DNA of 63,412 bases, taken from positions 1 through 63,412 of the forward strand of contig JAAUSF010000011.1 of assembly GCA_012033255.1 (NCBI GenBank), given 5' to 3'. The stretch is from Cyanobacteria bacterium RU_5_0. GTDB taxonomy: Bacteria; Cyanobacteriota; Cyanobacteriia; Elainellales; Elainellaceae. The notes beneath the pieces were generated by a model. The model was not told the DNA's origin and ran no database searches. It was given only the letters and a program-made list of their open reading frames with translations. Positions 17,249-25,789 of the stretch are shown here, one piece after another. Made by a program: the position numbers and the translations under genes. The stretch's first letter is position 1. Each line of letters starts with the position of its first letter.

Positions 17249-18043
17249 CTAGCCAGATCGGCTTGATGAATGAAAGGCTTTGAGGATCAATTGTGCCAAT
17301 TCGCAAAATCCTGCTACTTCAGATGCTTGGGTGACATATGCGGGTTTATGTGCTAGTCGATCGACATAATGCAACACATTGGCAACTCCCACAGCGAGAG
17401 GAAACCGATCGCCTGCAAACAAACTCTCATCATTCGGACTATCTCCCACGGTTACAATTTGCTCAGGTGTCAAATCTGGAAAATATTGGTTGAGAACCTG
17501 AGATAAGCCGATCGCCTTCTCCTGATGCAAGGGTTTGATATGACACTGGACGGTGCTATACGTAAAGTCCCAACCTGCGGATTGGCAGCGATCGTGCATC
17601 TGTTGCAAATCCTCTAGACTCAACCCTTGCACATCAAATGTCCAATCCGTTATCCGAAACCGATTATCGCTTGACTCTTGAATTTGCGGAAACTCCGCTT
17701 GCAAACCACCAAACATCTCTGCCAATTGTTGCCGATGCTCTACCAAATCAAAAATTGGCACAAGGAGTTCTTCCCCTCCTGACGCTTGGTAAAACAATCC
17801 GCCGTTTTCTGCGATCGCCCCTACAACAGGCAGGTAGCTAACAATGCCATTGACCCAACCAGCCGATCGTCCTGTCACAATCAATACTTGAATCCCATTG
17901 GCAGCTAGCTCGGTGAGGACTTGAAGCAAGGCAGGCGTGAACTTGCCATGTTGAGTTAAAGTGCCATCCATATCAGTCGCAATCAGACGGACAACCTTGA
18001 ATTGATCCAGACTGAGAGGTTGTAGTTGAGAGAGAGCCGCCAT
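17249..18043 (-). CDS. HAD-IIB family phosphatase
   Basis: HAD motifs are clear: motif I ATDMDGTLTQHG, motif II VLIVTGRSAG, the motif III lysine in the HIKPLHQEKAIGLSQ region, and motif IV TVGDSPNDESLF. The cap between motifs II and III is of the IIB type, as in sucrose-phosphate, mannosyl-phosphoglycerate and Cof-like sugar phosphatases. Hence this is a soluble Mg2+-dependent phosphatase, probably for a small phosphorylated sugar; the substrate is not known. The open frame extends upstream to 18211, but that part crosses a dispersed repeat. I therefore take the ATG at 18043 (MAALSQLQPL), giving 264 residues, normal for the family. Confidence 0.82.
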   Translation of the reverse strand: MAALSQLQPLSLDQFKVVRLIATDMDGTLTQHGKFTPALLQVLTELAANGIQVLIVTGRSAGWVNGIVSYLPVVGAIAENGGLFYQASGGEELLVPIFDLVEHRQQLAEMFGGLQAEFPQIQESSDNRFRITDWTFDVQGLSLEDLQQMHDRCQSAGWDFTYSTVQCHIKPLHQEKAIGLSQVLNQYFPDLTPEQIVTVGDSPNDESLFAGDRFPLAVGVANVLHYVDRLAHKPAYVTQASEVAGFCELAQLILKAFHSSSRSG

Positions 18044-18149
18044 AAAATCTACAAATCTAACACCATCTTTATCCGCAGGCGCGATCGCGTCATGTGTAAG
18101 GACGAACCGCCATTTTATATTAACCCGGCAATTAAAGAGGATGCAGCTT

Positions 18150-18225
18150 TTGTGGGGTGGGCAGCGCCCACCAAAACCTTGCGGCTCAGGTGATTCATGG
18201 ATGGTGGGCATCGCCCACCCTACGG
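18150..18225. repeat. Pair of GGTGGGCRNYGCCCACC palindromes
   Basis: Two palindromic units, GGTGGGCAGCGCCCACC and GGTGGGCATCGCCCACCCTAC, lie 35 bases apart. They belong to the palindrome family also seen near 455, 27630, 36790, 46460, 49845 and 50318. They sit between the membrane protein and HAD genes. Confidence 0.65.
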
Positions 18226-18296
18226 AATTTCGTTCACCTTGGCATTAACAACAGTTGCCAGGTTAATCGGGGTGGATGAGTGGACGCGCTATTCCA

Positions 18297-19634
18297 TCAC
18301 CCATCTTCCCCCAATCGCCTGCGCCATTCAGCATCGATCTTGTCTGCATTCAGCAATTCTTGCTCTGTTAAATCGCGTTCAGTCGTGTATGCTAAATCGG
18401 ATTCATCGACAACGGTTGAAGCGGCAAACAATTGAGCAAAGGCAATCTTCTGTTGTAGTTGATTGTTGGCTTCGTTAAGCGCAACGGCTTGTGCTTGACG
18501 GTTTTGATTGCGAGATTCAATGCGCCTGTTGCGTCCTTGAATCCAGAAGTAGCGAATCAGGGGAACCGTGAGAAAGCCGATGCCGTAAACCAGCAAGAGC
18601 CAGTAGATGCTCGATACGAATGCGACGAGTCCACCAAGCTGAGCGGCGATCGTCCCATCACGCAGCAAGCTACCCAGAAGCAGGGCACCGCCTAAGTTAA
18701 CAACGCCTAAACTACCTGCCAAAATCAGTTGCCCAGAACCCGCTTGACTGAACCGCCACGGGAGTTCTCTCAGGTAGGCTGAAACAGGCTGAGGATTCCG
18801 TTGTGTGGCGCTGACTTGCAACTCTGGGAAGTGATAGACAATTTGACCTTCAGGACTCACTTCTGGGCGTCCATTGAAGCGGGTCAAGACAGGCAGTATA
18901 TATTCTTCATATTCCCGTTGGTAGCCATTGCCGATGTCATCTAAGTAAGGGGCAATCTGTTCAGCGACAACAGCGCCACGGTTATTGCGAATCGTCGTGG
19001 CGATCGCCTGCCATCGCCGCTCTTCTAACTCTATATTGGGATCGCCATCCCCAAACAGGAAGGAATATACTGCTTCCAGGAAATTCATCTGGCGATCGGC
19101 ACCATTCCTGGATCGGGATCTTTCTCGCTGACGTTGGGAGGAATAGCGATCGTAGTCTGGCAAGAAGATCCAGTACCAATCGGGAGCGAACCAAAAACTC
19201 GGATAGTGGACAAAGCCACCGCCGCCCGATCGATCGTCTCCACCACCGCCACTGTCTCCATCATTGCGAGACGCTGTAGCTGCAATAAAAATGATCAGAA
19301 TGGCTAGCAAAATCAGGATAATAGACGCGATTAACAAAAGCCCGAAGGAAATCCGGATGATGTAAAACAAAATTTTCCAGATTTTGTTCCAGGTTTCTTG
19401 CCAGCGCAATCGCCAGTACTTGTTTCGCAAAACATCGCGGAAATTACGCGGAAATGCGTAGGCGATCTCTCCGGATTCTGCGACTTGCAGATGTCCTCGT
19501 GCTTCTGATGCGAGTGCCAATAAATCTCGTTCAGCAATTTTGATATCTAAGCCTGCTTGAGATGCCACATCACCCACAGTGACACGATAGTCAAGCTTTT
19601 CAACTGCCTGCATGACGGCGGGATTAGGAGCCAT
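18297..19634 (-). CDS. Conserved cyanobacterial membrane protein of unknown function
   Basis: The 445 residues begin with a winged-helix-like segment (YRVTVGDVASQAGLDIKIAE, LQVAESGEIAYAFP) followed by a strongly hydrophobic helix near residues 95-120 (SFGLLLIASIILILLAIL). A Gly/Ser/Asp-rich loop comes next, then a soluble middle repeating the winged-helix theme (GRPEVSPEGQIVYHFPEL). Two further spans lie near 315-360 (LAGSLGVVNLGGALLLG, IYWLLLVYGIGFLTVPL) and the tail is polar. I know this as a cyanobacterial/plastid conserved protein without assigned function. It ends about 250 bases from the HAD gene start, same direction. Confidence 0.75.
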   Translation of the reverse strand: MAPNPAVMQAVEKLDYRVTVGDVASQAGLDIKIAERDLLALASEARGHLQVAESGEIAYAFPRNFRDVLRNKYWRLRWQETWNKIWKILFYIIRISFGLLLIASIILILLAILIIFIAATASRNDGDSGGGGDDRSGGGGFVHYPSFWFAPDWYWIFLPDYDRYSSQRQRERSRSRNGADRQMNFLEAVYSFLFGDGDPNIELEERRWQAIATTIRNNRGAVVAEQIAPYLDDIGNGYQREYEEYILPVLTRFNGRPEVSPEGQIVYHFPELQVSATQRNPQPVSAYLRELPWRFSQAGSGQLILAGSLGVVNLGGALLLGSLLRDGTIAAQLGGLVAFVSSIYWLLLVYGIGFLTVPLIRYFWIQGRNRRIESRNQNRQAQAVALNEANNQLQQKIAFAQLFAASTVVDESDLAYTTERDLTEQELLNADKIDAEWRRRLGEDG

Positions 19635-19689
19635 GCTTGTTCCTCAAGGATTTAAATGATTGTCTTTAGTTTCCATTGTAGGAACAGGG

Positions 19690-19752
19690 TGAGGGGAAGG
19701 GGGAAGAGGGAAGAGGGAAGAGGGAAGAGAGATGGGGAAGAGGGTGGGGGGT
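19690..19752 (+). repeat. Short tandem heptamer repeat (GGAAGAG)
   Basis: A purine-rich array made largely of head-to-tail GGAAGAG units lies just upstream of the minus-strand membrane protein start and the plus-strand ycf3. Such heptamer arrays are typical of filamentous cyanobacterial genomes. Confidence 0.7.
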
Positions 19753-19871
19753 GGCGTTGAGGTAAGATGTGATGAGGAAGCGATCGCATCTTGAGTAACC
19801 AACCTGGGTACATTTGATGCTTGGGTTTTATGATTAAAGTCCTGTTTGTAAAGTGATGGGTAGAGGCGACT

Positions 19872-20393
19872 ATGCCGAGATCTCAACGAAACGATAATTT
19901 TATTGATAAAAGCTTTACTGTCATGGCAGATCTGATTTTGAAGATGTTGCCAACGAGTAAAACAGCGAAGGAGGCGTTTGCCTACTATCGAGATGGGATG
20001 TCTGCTCAGGCGGATGGGGAGTATGCGGAAGCATTGGCGAACTATGAGGAAGCCTTGAGACTGGAGGAAGATCCTTACGATCGCAGTTTTATCCTCTACA
20101 ATACTGGGTTGATTCATGCCAGTAATGGAGAACACGATCGCGCTCTAGGGTATTATTATCAAGCCCTTGACCTTAACCCTCAGATGCCTCAAGCCCTGAA
20201 TAATATTGCGGTTATTTATCATTATCTGGGTGAGCAGGCGCAGGCGGCTGGCAATCAAAATGAAGCAGATTCTTTGTTCGACCAGGCGGCTGACTATTGG
20301 CAACGGGCTATTCGCATTGCACCCAACAACTACATCGAAGCGCAAAACTGGCTGAAGACAACGGGACGTGCCAATATGGATGCGTTCTTTTAA
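19872..20393 (+). CDS. ycf3: Photosystem I assembly protein Ycf3
   Basis: The 173-residue protein matches Ycf3 throughout: [15 protein letters not shown] at the N-terminus, three TPR units ([39 protein letters not shown], and [15 protein letters not shown] followed by [20 protein letters not shown]), and the C-terminal [10 protein letters not shown]. Ycf3 is a thylakoid-associated chaperone that helps assemble PsaA/PsaB and PsaC into photosystem I. Length and start are as in the family. gatC follows in the same direction within about 50 bases, so the two may be cotranscribed. Confidence 0.95.
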   Translation: MPRSQRNDNFIDKSFTVMADLILKMLPTSKTAKEAFAYYRDGMSAQADGEYAEALANYEEALRLEEDPYDRSFILYNTGLIHASNGEHDRALGYYYQALDLNPQMPQALNNIAVIYHYLGEQAQAAGNQNEADSLFDQAADYWQRAIRIAPNNYIEAQNWLKTTGRANMDAFF

Positions 20394-20438
20394 GGATGAA
20401 GAGTGAAGAGATGGGGGATATCAGTGGGGGGATGAAGC

Positions 20439-20750
20439 ATGGGGATGATTGATCGTGAGCAGGTTCGTAAGGTGGCTCATTTGGCGCGTTTGGAGTTGAC
20501 TCCGGAGGAAGAAGAGCGGTTCACGACGCAGTTGAGTGGCATTCTGGAATACTTTGAGCAACTTAATGAGTTGGATACGAGTCAGGTGGAGCCAACCGCC
20601 AGGGCGATCGATGTCAGTAATGTCACCCGTCCAGATCAGCTTGATTCTTGTGAGGATCGCGAGTTGATCTTGGAAAGTGCGCCCGATCGCGAAGCCAATG
20701 CGACGGGTCAATTTTTCAAAGTTCCGCAGATTATTGGTGGTGGAGAGTAG
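20439..20750 (+). CDS. gatC: Asp-tRNA(Asn)/Glu-tRNA(Gln) amidotransferase subunit C
   Basis: GatC is the small subunit that stabilises GatA/GatB, the amidase that converts misacylated Glu-tRNA(Gln) into Gln-tRNA(Gln). The sequence [19 protein letters not shown], followed by the central [12 protein letters not shown] and C-terminal [10 protein letters not shown], is diagnostic. The frame offers ATG at 20439 and at 20445; most homologues start at MIDREQV, so 20445 is plausible. It follows ycf3. A 105-bp inverted repeat element lies immediately downstream. Confidence 0.95.
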   Translation: MGMIDREQVRKVAHLARLELTPEEEERFTTQLSGILEYFEQLNELDTSQVEPTARAIDVSNVTRPDQLDSCEDRELILESAPDREANATGQFFKVPQIIGGGE

Positions 20751-20777
20751 AAGTATACGATTTACTCGTGACCCGCC

Positions 20778-20882
20778 CTCGTTCCCAGGTTCTATCTGAG
20801 AATTCCTCTGACGTGGCTCTGCCACTGGCTTACGAGAGGTGGAGCCTCCGAAGGGGCATTCCAGGCAAAGTCTGGGAACGAG
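20778..20882. repeat. 105-bp inverted-repeat (MITE-like) element
   Basis: The outer arms CTCGTTCCCAG (20778-20788) and CTGGGAACGAG (20872-20882) are perfect inverted repeats. Inner stems, such as GTGGCTCTGCCAC, would let the whole unit fold as RNA. It looks like a non-autonomous palindromic element inserted just after gatC. Confidence 0.7.
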
Positions 20883-20926
20883 AGTTGTCAATCAGCTAGG
20901 GGTCGATGCGTAAAATGCAGGGATGA

Positions 20927-21082
20927 GTGAGTACATTCCCCCAAAGTCATACCGTCACGGTTTTGCTTGATCACTGGGTGGTTCCTGCAACGTATCGACG
21001 GGCTGTATTCGACGACCAAGTGGATGCAGTGTTCAAAGAAGTACGTCGAGAAATCGAGAAGATTTTGCCATTGGTCGGTTAA
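20927..21082 (+). CDS. Candidate 51-residue hypothetical protein
   Basis: A GTG-started frame encodes a peptide with an acidic/basic amphipathic second half (DDQVDAVFKEVRREIEKILP). The stop at 21080-21082 is followed 17 bases later by an intrinsic terminator, which argues for a real transcript. A separate short frame starting ATGAGTGAG overlaps its start. I do not recognise the family. It could also be the 3' end of a decayed gene. Confidence 0.35.
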   Translation: MSTFPQSHTVTVLLDHWVVPATYRRAVFDDQVDAVFKEVRREIEKILPLVG

Positions 21083-21098
21083 AAACGCTTGCCGACTC

Positions 21099-21130
21099 AA
21101 CTTGCTCAGTTGCGATTGGGCAAGTTTTTG
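21099..21130 (+). terminator. Intrinsic terminator
   Basis: AACTTGC (21099-21105) pairs with GCAAGTT (21120-21126), and the second arm runs directly into a T stretch. It ends transcription coming from gatC or the small ORF before the next gene. Confidence 0.65.
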
Positions 21131-21235
21131 CCCCTTGGCGATCGGTTCATTTATAAAACTGGATAGTCTCCACCCAAAGCTGCAATGTCTGTCTAGAGTA
21201 GAGAAGTGTATGGTGCTGAAGGGGAGCAGGGGATT

Positions 21236-21823
21236 ATGACCAATGATTTCAAGTTAAAGCTATACCCTGCGGTAATTGGGGTATTGGGAGTGTGTCTTGT
21301 AGCACTTTTATTGTCCCGTATAGAAGTGGAGGTGATTCAAACAGAGGCATCCACTCCGCCTGACGTTACCTCCTCCCCTGCGCGCTCTCCATCGGCTTCG
21401 CCGGATCTAGAACTGCCCCCATCCGTGGCTTCTCCAACTTCCACTCCTGACCCTAGCCCCTCTGGGGTTCCAGCCATACCAGAGCCGTCGAGTGCAACGG
21501 GCAGTGAGGCTAGTTTAGGAAGTTTGCGAGTTAGCAACCAGACCAACTACCCCATTCGGATAGCCTTGCTGCATCAATCTGGAACAGGAAGCTCGACATT
21601 TGCTCAGCCCGTTCACTGGGATTTTGCTCCTGAAGAGGGCAGAACGAAAGGGTTGATCTTGTCTTTGCCCAATGGTGATCTCCGGTTGCGATCGGGGGAT
21701 GTGTTGGTTGCTTTTGCTCAAGATGGCTCTCGTCGCTATTGGGGACCCTATATGGTTGGCGAAACCTCTCTGCCTGTCTGGAATGCTACTGCAACCGAAT
21801 GGACGCTGATTCTAGAAGACTGA
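21236..21823 (+). CDS. Hypothetical single-span membrane protein with Pro/Ser-rich linker
   Basis: A start at ATG 21236 is supported by the purine-rich GGGGAGCAGGGG just upstream. The N-terminal ~30 residues hold one membrane helix (YPAVIGVLGVCLVALLL). A low-complexity Pro/Ser/Thr linker follows to about residue 90. A compact C-terminal domain of ~100 residues (LRVSNQTNYPIRIALLHQ, LVAFAQDGSRRYWGPY) comes last, probably exported. I do not recognise the C-terminal domain. The gene is followed by nusB, 60 bases downstream, in the same direction, but the products give no obvious functional link. Confidence 0.7.
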   Translation: MTNDFKLKLYPAVIGVLGVCLVALLLSRIEVEVIQTEASTPPDVTSSPARSPSASPDLELPPSVASPTSTPDPSPSGVPAIPEPSSATGSEASLGSLRVSNQTNYPIRIALLHQSGTGSSTFAQPVHWDFAPEEGRTKGLILSLPNGDLRLRSGDVLVAFAQDGSRRYWGPYMVGETSLPVWNATATEWTLILED

Positions 21824-21883
21824 GCCATCGCTCTATTTGTTAGAATAACCACGTTTGCTCTGAACCTCGTCAACTAAACTACC

Positions 21884-22513
21884 ATGCAAGCTCGTCGAAT
21901 CGCTCGTGAATTGGCTCTCCTCAGCATCGGTCAACTGCCTGCTAAGCCAGAACGCCTGCAAGCGCAACAACTCCAAGATGTCATTCTGGCAGCCGTGCGA
22001 ACGCTGACAACTGAAGTGCATGACACGTTAGAAACGGCTTCGGCTGAGTTAAACCGAGGGAGCGATCGCCTCCTCACCAGCGAAACACGAGCGATCGATG
22101 TGCAGAGTGCGAGAGCAATGGTACGGGAAGCTCTTGAACTGACTCAAACAGCGATTAATCGAGTTGGGTCGGCGTTGGAACTGCCAGAATTCATTCAACT
22201 TGCCAACCAAAAAGAAGTTCGATCGTATGTCATGGAGCTATTGAGCCAAGCGAAGGCACATCAGGCAGAAGTCGATCGGTTGATCGAAACATCAATGGTA
22301 GATTGGCAACTCCATCGTCTTGCTCGGATTGATCAAGATATTCTCCGGATCGCGGTTACTGAAATGTGGCTTCTCGGCGTCCCACAACAAGTGGCTATCA
22401 ACGAAGCAGTAGAACTGGCAAAACGTTATAGCGGCGACGATGGACATCGATTCATTAATGGTGTTCTGCGGCGAATTAGTGAACACCTTAAATCTGAAGC
22501 CCCTACATCCTGA
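21884..22513 (+). CDS. nusB: Transcription antitermination factor NusB
   Basis: The C-terminal ~110 residues carry the NusB RNA-binding fold, with LARIDQDILRIAVTEMW, VAINEAVELAKRYSGDD and the terminal FINGVLRRI, all diagnostic. At 209 residues it is longer than E. coli NusB (139) because of an N-terminal ~70-residue insertion, as is usual in cyanobacteria. NusB with NusE/S10 binds boxA and supports processive rRNA transcription. The start MQARRIARELAL is the family start. ftsY follows in the same direction. Confidence 0.93.
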   Translation: MQARRIARELALLSIGQLPAKPERLQAQQLQDVILAAVRTLTTEVHDTLETASAELNRGSDRLLTSETRAIDVQSARAMVREALELTQTAINRVGSALELPEFIQLANQKEVRSYVMELLSQAKAHQAEVDRLIETSMVDWQLHRLARIDQDILRIAVTEMWLLGVPQQVAINEAVELAKRYSGDDGHRFINGVLRRISEHLKSEAPTS

Positions 22514-22524
22514 TTTTGTAGCGG

Positions 22525-22548
22525 CGGGGCACGGTATGCTGTGCCCGG
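22525..22548. repeat. Hairpin repeat, GGGCAC/GTGCCC family
   Basis: GGGCAC and GTGCCC flank a GGTATGCT loop; the unit resembles the hairpin at 8395-8422. It lies 12 bases after nusB and could act as a weak terminator. Confidence 0.5.
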
Positions 22549-22661
22549 ACAAAATTGGACGCCATTGAAACCCGTTGTCGATTCGGTCGGGAAGGGTGGG
22601 AGTGTGGGAGGATGAGAATGTGAGAGTAGCAGTTTCAGGTAGAGTGTTCAGGTAGTAGTGT

Positions 22662-23240
22662 ATGGCTCCTTTCAATTGGTTCAATCGCAAATTCAGCGAT
22701 ACGTCTGAGTCTCAAACTGAATCACCGGAGTCAGAAGAGTCTGCGCAGACTCAACCTCAGATAGAAGCAACCTCACCCGACCGGGCCGAGACTTCAGCGG
22801 TTGCCCAAAATCAACTTGATTGGGCGAAGGTCGCTTACGAGAATATCCGCAAGCGGCAGCAGCAAGAAAAACCAGTTGCGCCTGTTGAAACTCCTCTCAC
22901 CGAAGCAGAGTTAACTCCTACAGAATCTACTGTTGAGGAATTTGTTGAGGCTCCTGAAGAAGCAGAACCTACTCCCCTTGCGGAACCTGTGGCTGCCGAA
23001 TCGACTCCTGCTACTGAACTGGAAGCGATCGCTGAACTTGCGGAAGACCACGAACCGATCGCCCCTTCCCCCATCGCCTCTTCCCCTTCTCCCCCACTCT
23101 CCTTCTGGGCACAAGCCGAAGCCGATCGCCAAGCCCGTCTGGAGCGTTTGAAGGCAGAGCGATCGCGGCTGAATCAGAAGTCGTTCCACTGGTTTCAGAA
23201 CTGCCTACCCTTAGCGAACCTCCGGCAATTCCAGGGTTAA
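22662..23240 (+). CDS. ftsY: FtsY acidic N-terminal region, frame-shifted from the NG domain
   Basis: The frame begins MAPFNWFNRKF, the usual amphipathic start of cyanobacterial FtsY. It continues through a Glu/Pro/Ala/Thr-rich A domain and reaches QARLERLKAERSR before drifting into unrelated residues and stopping at 23240. From 23159 onward the FtsY sequence continues in a different frame. One base is missing between codon GCA (23154-23156) and GCG (23159-23161), immediately before an intact HIP1 octamer. Residues after about 166 are therefore out of frame. FtsY is essential, so a sequencing error or a very recent mutation is likely; see the C-terminal part. Confidence 0.75.
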   Translation: MAPFNWFNRKFSDTSESQTESPESEESAQTQPQIEATSPDRAETSAVAQNQLDWAKVAYENIRKRQQQEKPVAPVETPLTEAELTPTESTVEEFVEAPEEAEPTPLAEPVAAESTPATELEAIAELAEDHEPIAPSPIASSPSPPLSFWAQAEADRQARLERLKAERSRLNQKSFHWFQNCLPLANLRQFQG

Positions 23241-23242
23241 TT

Positions 23243-24247
23243 TTGGATGAGGCGTTCCTCTGGTCAGCCGAAGTGCTAGCCGCGCAGGGTCGTCTCCCGG
23301 AAGGTGTCTCGATCGAAGAAATCACTTGGCTAAAGCGATTGCGTCAGGGACTCGACAAAACCAGACGCAGCTTAGTGAACCAGCTACGGGCGATCGTCGG
23401 TCAGGGGCCATTGAATCAAGCAGGTGTCACGGAAATCGAATCCCTGCTGCTTCAAGCAGATGTAGGAATTGACGCAACGGACTATATCATTGAGGCACTG
23501 CAAGCTAGACTCCGACAGGAAGCCCTCCCGCCGTCAGAGGCGATCGCTTACTTGAAACAAATCCTGCGAGATATGCTTGATAAGCCGTTAGGCGATTCTC
23601 ATAGTCTGAGTTTTGTTCCCGAAAAGGATATGCTCAACATCTGGTTGATTACTGGCGTGAATGGAGCCGGAAAAACCACGACGATCGGCAAAATTGCCCA
23701 TATCGCCCAAAAATCTGGTTATCGCTGTCTAATTGCCGCAGCAGATACCTTCCGAGCCGCCGCCGTGCAACAGGTCAAAGTTTGGGGTGAACGCAGCAAC
23801 GTCGAAGTGATCGCGAATCCTGGCAAAAATACTGATCCGGCAGCCGTTGTCTTCGACGCGATCATAGCGGCTCAAGCCCGTCATGCAGAACTCTTGCTCG
23901 TAGACACTGCCGGACGCCTCCAGAACAAGAAAAACTTGATGGACGAGTTGAGTAAAATTCGCCGCATCATTGACAAAAAAGCCCCCGGTGCGATCGTGGA
24001 ATCCTTGCTCGTGCTAGATTCCACCCTCGGACAAAATGGACTCCGACAAGCCGAAGTTTTCTCTGAAGTTGCCAAGCTCAGCGGAGTCGTGTTGACCAAA
24101 CTAGACGGCACGGCGAAAGGTGGAATTGCACTTGCCGTTGTCCAACAACTCGGACTTCCCATTCGCTTTATTGGAGCAGGCGAAGGAATCGAAGATCTGC
24201 GTCCTTTCTCCAGCTATGAGTTTGTTGAGGCGCTTTTGAGTGGCTAG
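23243..24247 (+). CDS. ftsY: Signal recognition particle receptor FtsY, NG GTPase domain
   Basis: This part has all FtsY features: the N domain (WLKRLRQGLDKTRRSL), G1 GVNGAGKTTTIGKIA, the insertion-box region AADTFRAAAVQQ, G3 VDTAGRLQNKKNLM, G4 LTKLDGTAKGG, and closing GEGIEDLRPF. FtsY is the GTPase receptor that docks SRP-ribosome complexes at the membrane. The open frame really begins near 23159 (AAESEVVPLVSELP) and joins the upstream A domain after a one-base shift. The TTG at 23243 is only the first in-frame start-like codon and has no ribosome-binding site. With the base restored, the protein would be about 530 residues, normal for cyanobacteria. Confidence 0.9.
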   Translation: MDEAFLWSAEVLAAQGRLPEGVSIEEITWLKRLRQGLDKTRRSLVNQLRAIVGQGPLNQAGVTEIESLLLQADVGIDATDYIIEALQARLRQEALPPSEAIAYLKQILRDMLDKPLGDSHSLSFVPEKDMLNIWLITGVNGAGKTTTIGKIAHIAQKSGYRCLIAAADTFRAAAVQQVKVWGERSNVEVIANPGKNTDPAAVVFDAIIAAQARHAELLLVDTAGRLQNKKNLMDELSKIRRIIDKKAPGAIVESLLVLDSTLGQNGLRQAEVFSEVAKLSGVVLTKLDGTAKGGIALAVVQQLGLPIRFIGAGEGIEDLRPFSSYEFVEALLSG

Positions 24248-24308
24248 GGGAAGGATTGGGTGGCTTATTCACCCGATTAAATCCTACATTAGTGCCTAAA
24301 AAATTTAG

Positions 24309-24671
24309 CTAGCGATCGCTCAACTGTTCTCTAACTCTGTTTAATAAAACACTAAACTGAAACGGTTTAGTAATGTAATCGTCTGCTCCTCGCTTGAAGC
24401 TCTCAATGCGATCGCGCATGCCATCACGAGCCGTGACAATAATAATGTGCAGAGTATTCCCATTGTGGCGTAATTCATCTAATACGGTCCATCCATCAAT
24501 ACCAGGGAGTCCCAAATCAAGCAACATTAAATCATAATCCCCGGCTTGAGCCATCTCCAATGCCTCACTCCCAGTTTTAGCGATGACAGTTGTAAATCCA
24601 TTCTTACGGAGACCTTTCTCAATGAACGCTGCAATTCGAGGCTCATCTTCAGCAATCAAAATTCGACACAT
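24309..24671 (-). CDS. Stand-alone receiver protein, paralogue of the OmpR-type regulator next door
   Basis: The 120 residues form a full receiver: EDE acidic pocket (LIAEDEPRIAAF), Asp in LMLLDLGLPGIDGW, Thr in IIVTARD, Lys in YITKPFQF. They are very similar to the receiver of the regulator at 25121-25789 (shared EDEPRI, GFTT and LDLGLPG runs) but there is no DNA-binding domain. The chain ends in VREQLSDR just past the last helix. I take MCRILIAEDE (24671) as the start; an ATG five codons upstream is also possible. It lies downstream of the two-component pair after a MITE-like insertion. It may be a truncated duplicate or a phosphate sink for the same kinase. Confidence 0.8.
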   Translation of the reverse strand: MCRILIAEDEPRIAAFIEKGLRKNGFTTVIAKTGSEALEMAQAGDYDLMLLDLGLPGIDGWTVLDELRHNGNTLHIIIVTARDGMRDRIESFKRGADDYITKPFQFSVLLNRVREQLSDR

Positions 24672-24746
24672 TTTAATCAGACTCATTAATCGACTCAGTG
24701 TTGCTTCTCAATTAAAGAAACAGAGCTAAACGAGTGGTTGACATAC

Positions 24747-24831
24747 TAAGAACCTATCCTGAAACCTCGATTGCAGGTGATGTATCCCCGGTAAGGTGGT
24801 ACAAAATGGGTTGTCGGATAGACTCTAAATT
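24747..24831. repeat. MITE-like element with GAACCTATCC terminal repeats
   Basis: The left end TAAGAACCTATCC and the right end GGATAGACTCTA are imperfect inverted repeats. The inner block TACAAAATGGGTTNTCGGAT recurs near 27648 and 36807. The rest of the 450-bp gap between the two regulator genes is AT-rich, with no gene seen. Confidence 0.65.
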
Positions 24832-25120
24832 AACGAGGGTTCAGGGGTAAATTACAAAATTCTTTGAGAGTGTTGATAATGATAATCACATACAATGTCC
24901 TGCTTACAATGGCTTAAATTCTGATTATATTAATTTTTGAATTCCGTTTGATAACCTCAAACCTAGCGTAGCAAGTAAGAGCTAGTTAGACATTAAAGTT
25001 TGATGAGAAACTTCTCACAAATAAGCTGTTTCATCTTATTTTTTAAAAGTAACCCGCTTAAGCTTCTTGTTCATTTTAAGAGAAGCGAGGCATAGAGTTG
25101 AAATGTTATGAACACAAGGA

Positions 25121-25789
25121 TTAGGAGCGCATCCGGTAGCCAACTCCGCGAACTGTTTCAATCAGTCCTTCACCTAATTTTTTTCGTAGATAACCGATGT
25201 AGACATCCACGATATTTGAACCTGGATCATAGTCATAGCCCCAAACATGGTTGAGCAATTGTTCTCGACTCATCACTTGATCCGGATGGCGCAAGAATGT
25301 TTCAGCAAGAGTGAATTCGCGGGCAGACAATTCAATAGAACGATCGCTCACATAGGCTCGTCGCGTCCGCAGATCCAACGTGACATTGCTCAAATGCAGC
25401 ACCATCTCAGATTGTCCGGATGGAAAACTGGTGCTTCGCAATCGTGCCCGAACGCGGGCGAGCAGTTCATCAAAGTGAAACGGTTTGGTGACATAATCAT
25501 CGGCACCCAGTTCTAACCCACTCACCTTGTCATTAACATCATCTCTAGCGGTAAGAATGACGATCGGTTGCTGTATCCCCTGTCCGCGTAGTTCTTCTAA
25601 GACGGCTAGCCCATCTTTGCCAGGTAGTCCTAAATCTAGAATGATTAGATCAAACTCATTCCCAACTGCCATACAAACAGCTTCTCGTCCATCTCTCACA
25701 ATGGTCGTGGTAAACCCATTGGATTGGAAGCCCTTTTCCAGAAAAGACGTAATTCGTGGTTCATCTTCAACAATGAGAATTCGATTCAT
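25121..25789 (-). CDS. OmpR/PhoB-family response regulator
   Basis: The receiver (residues 1-118) has EDE in LIVEDEPRIT, phospho-acceptor Asp in LIILDLGLPGKDG, Thr in VILTARD and Lys in YVTKPFHF. The winged-helix DNA-binding domain (~125-222) has IELSAREFTLAETFLRHPDQ, LLNHVWGYDYDPGSNIVDVY and LIETVRGVGYRMR, diagnostic of OmpR/PhoB regulators. The family resembles RppA/QseB-type regulators. Its stop codon lies 20 kb from any obvious target, so the regulon is unknown. The kinase gene upstream ends at 25786 and overlaps this start by four bases, so the two are translationally coupled. Confidence 0.93.
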   Translation of the reverse strand: MNRILIVEDEPRITSFLEKGFQSNGFTTTIVRDGREAVCMAVGNEFDLIILDLGLPGKDGLAVLEELRGQGIQQPIVILTARDDVNDKVSGLELGADDYVTKPFHFDELLARVRARLRSTSFPSGQSEMVLHLSNVTLDLRTRRAYVSDRSIELSAREFTLAETFLRHPDQVMSREQLLNHVWGYDYDPGSNIVDVYIGYLRKKLGEGLIETVRGVGYRMRS

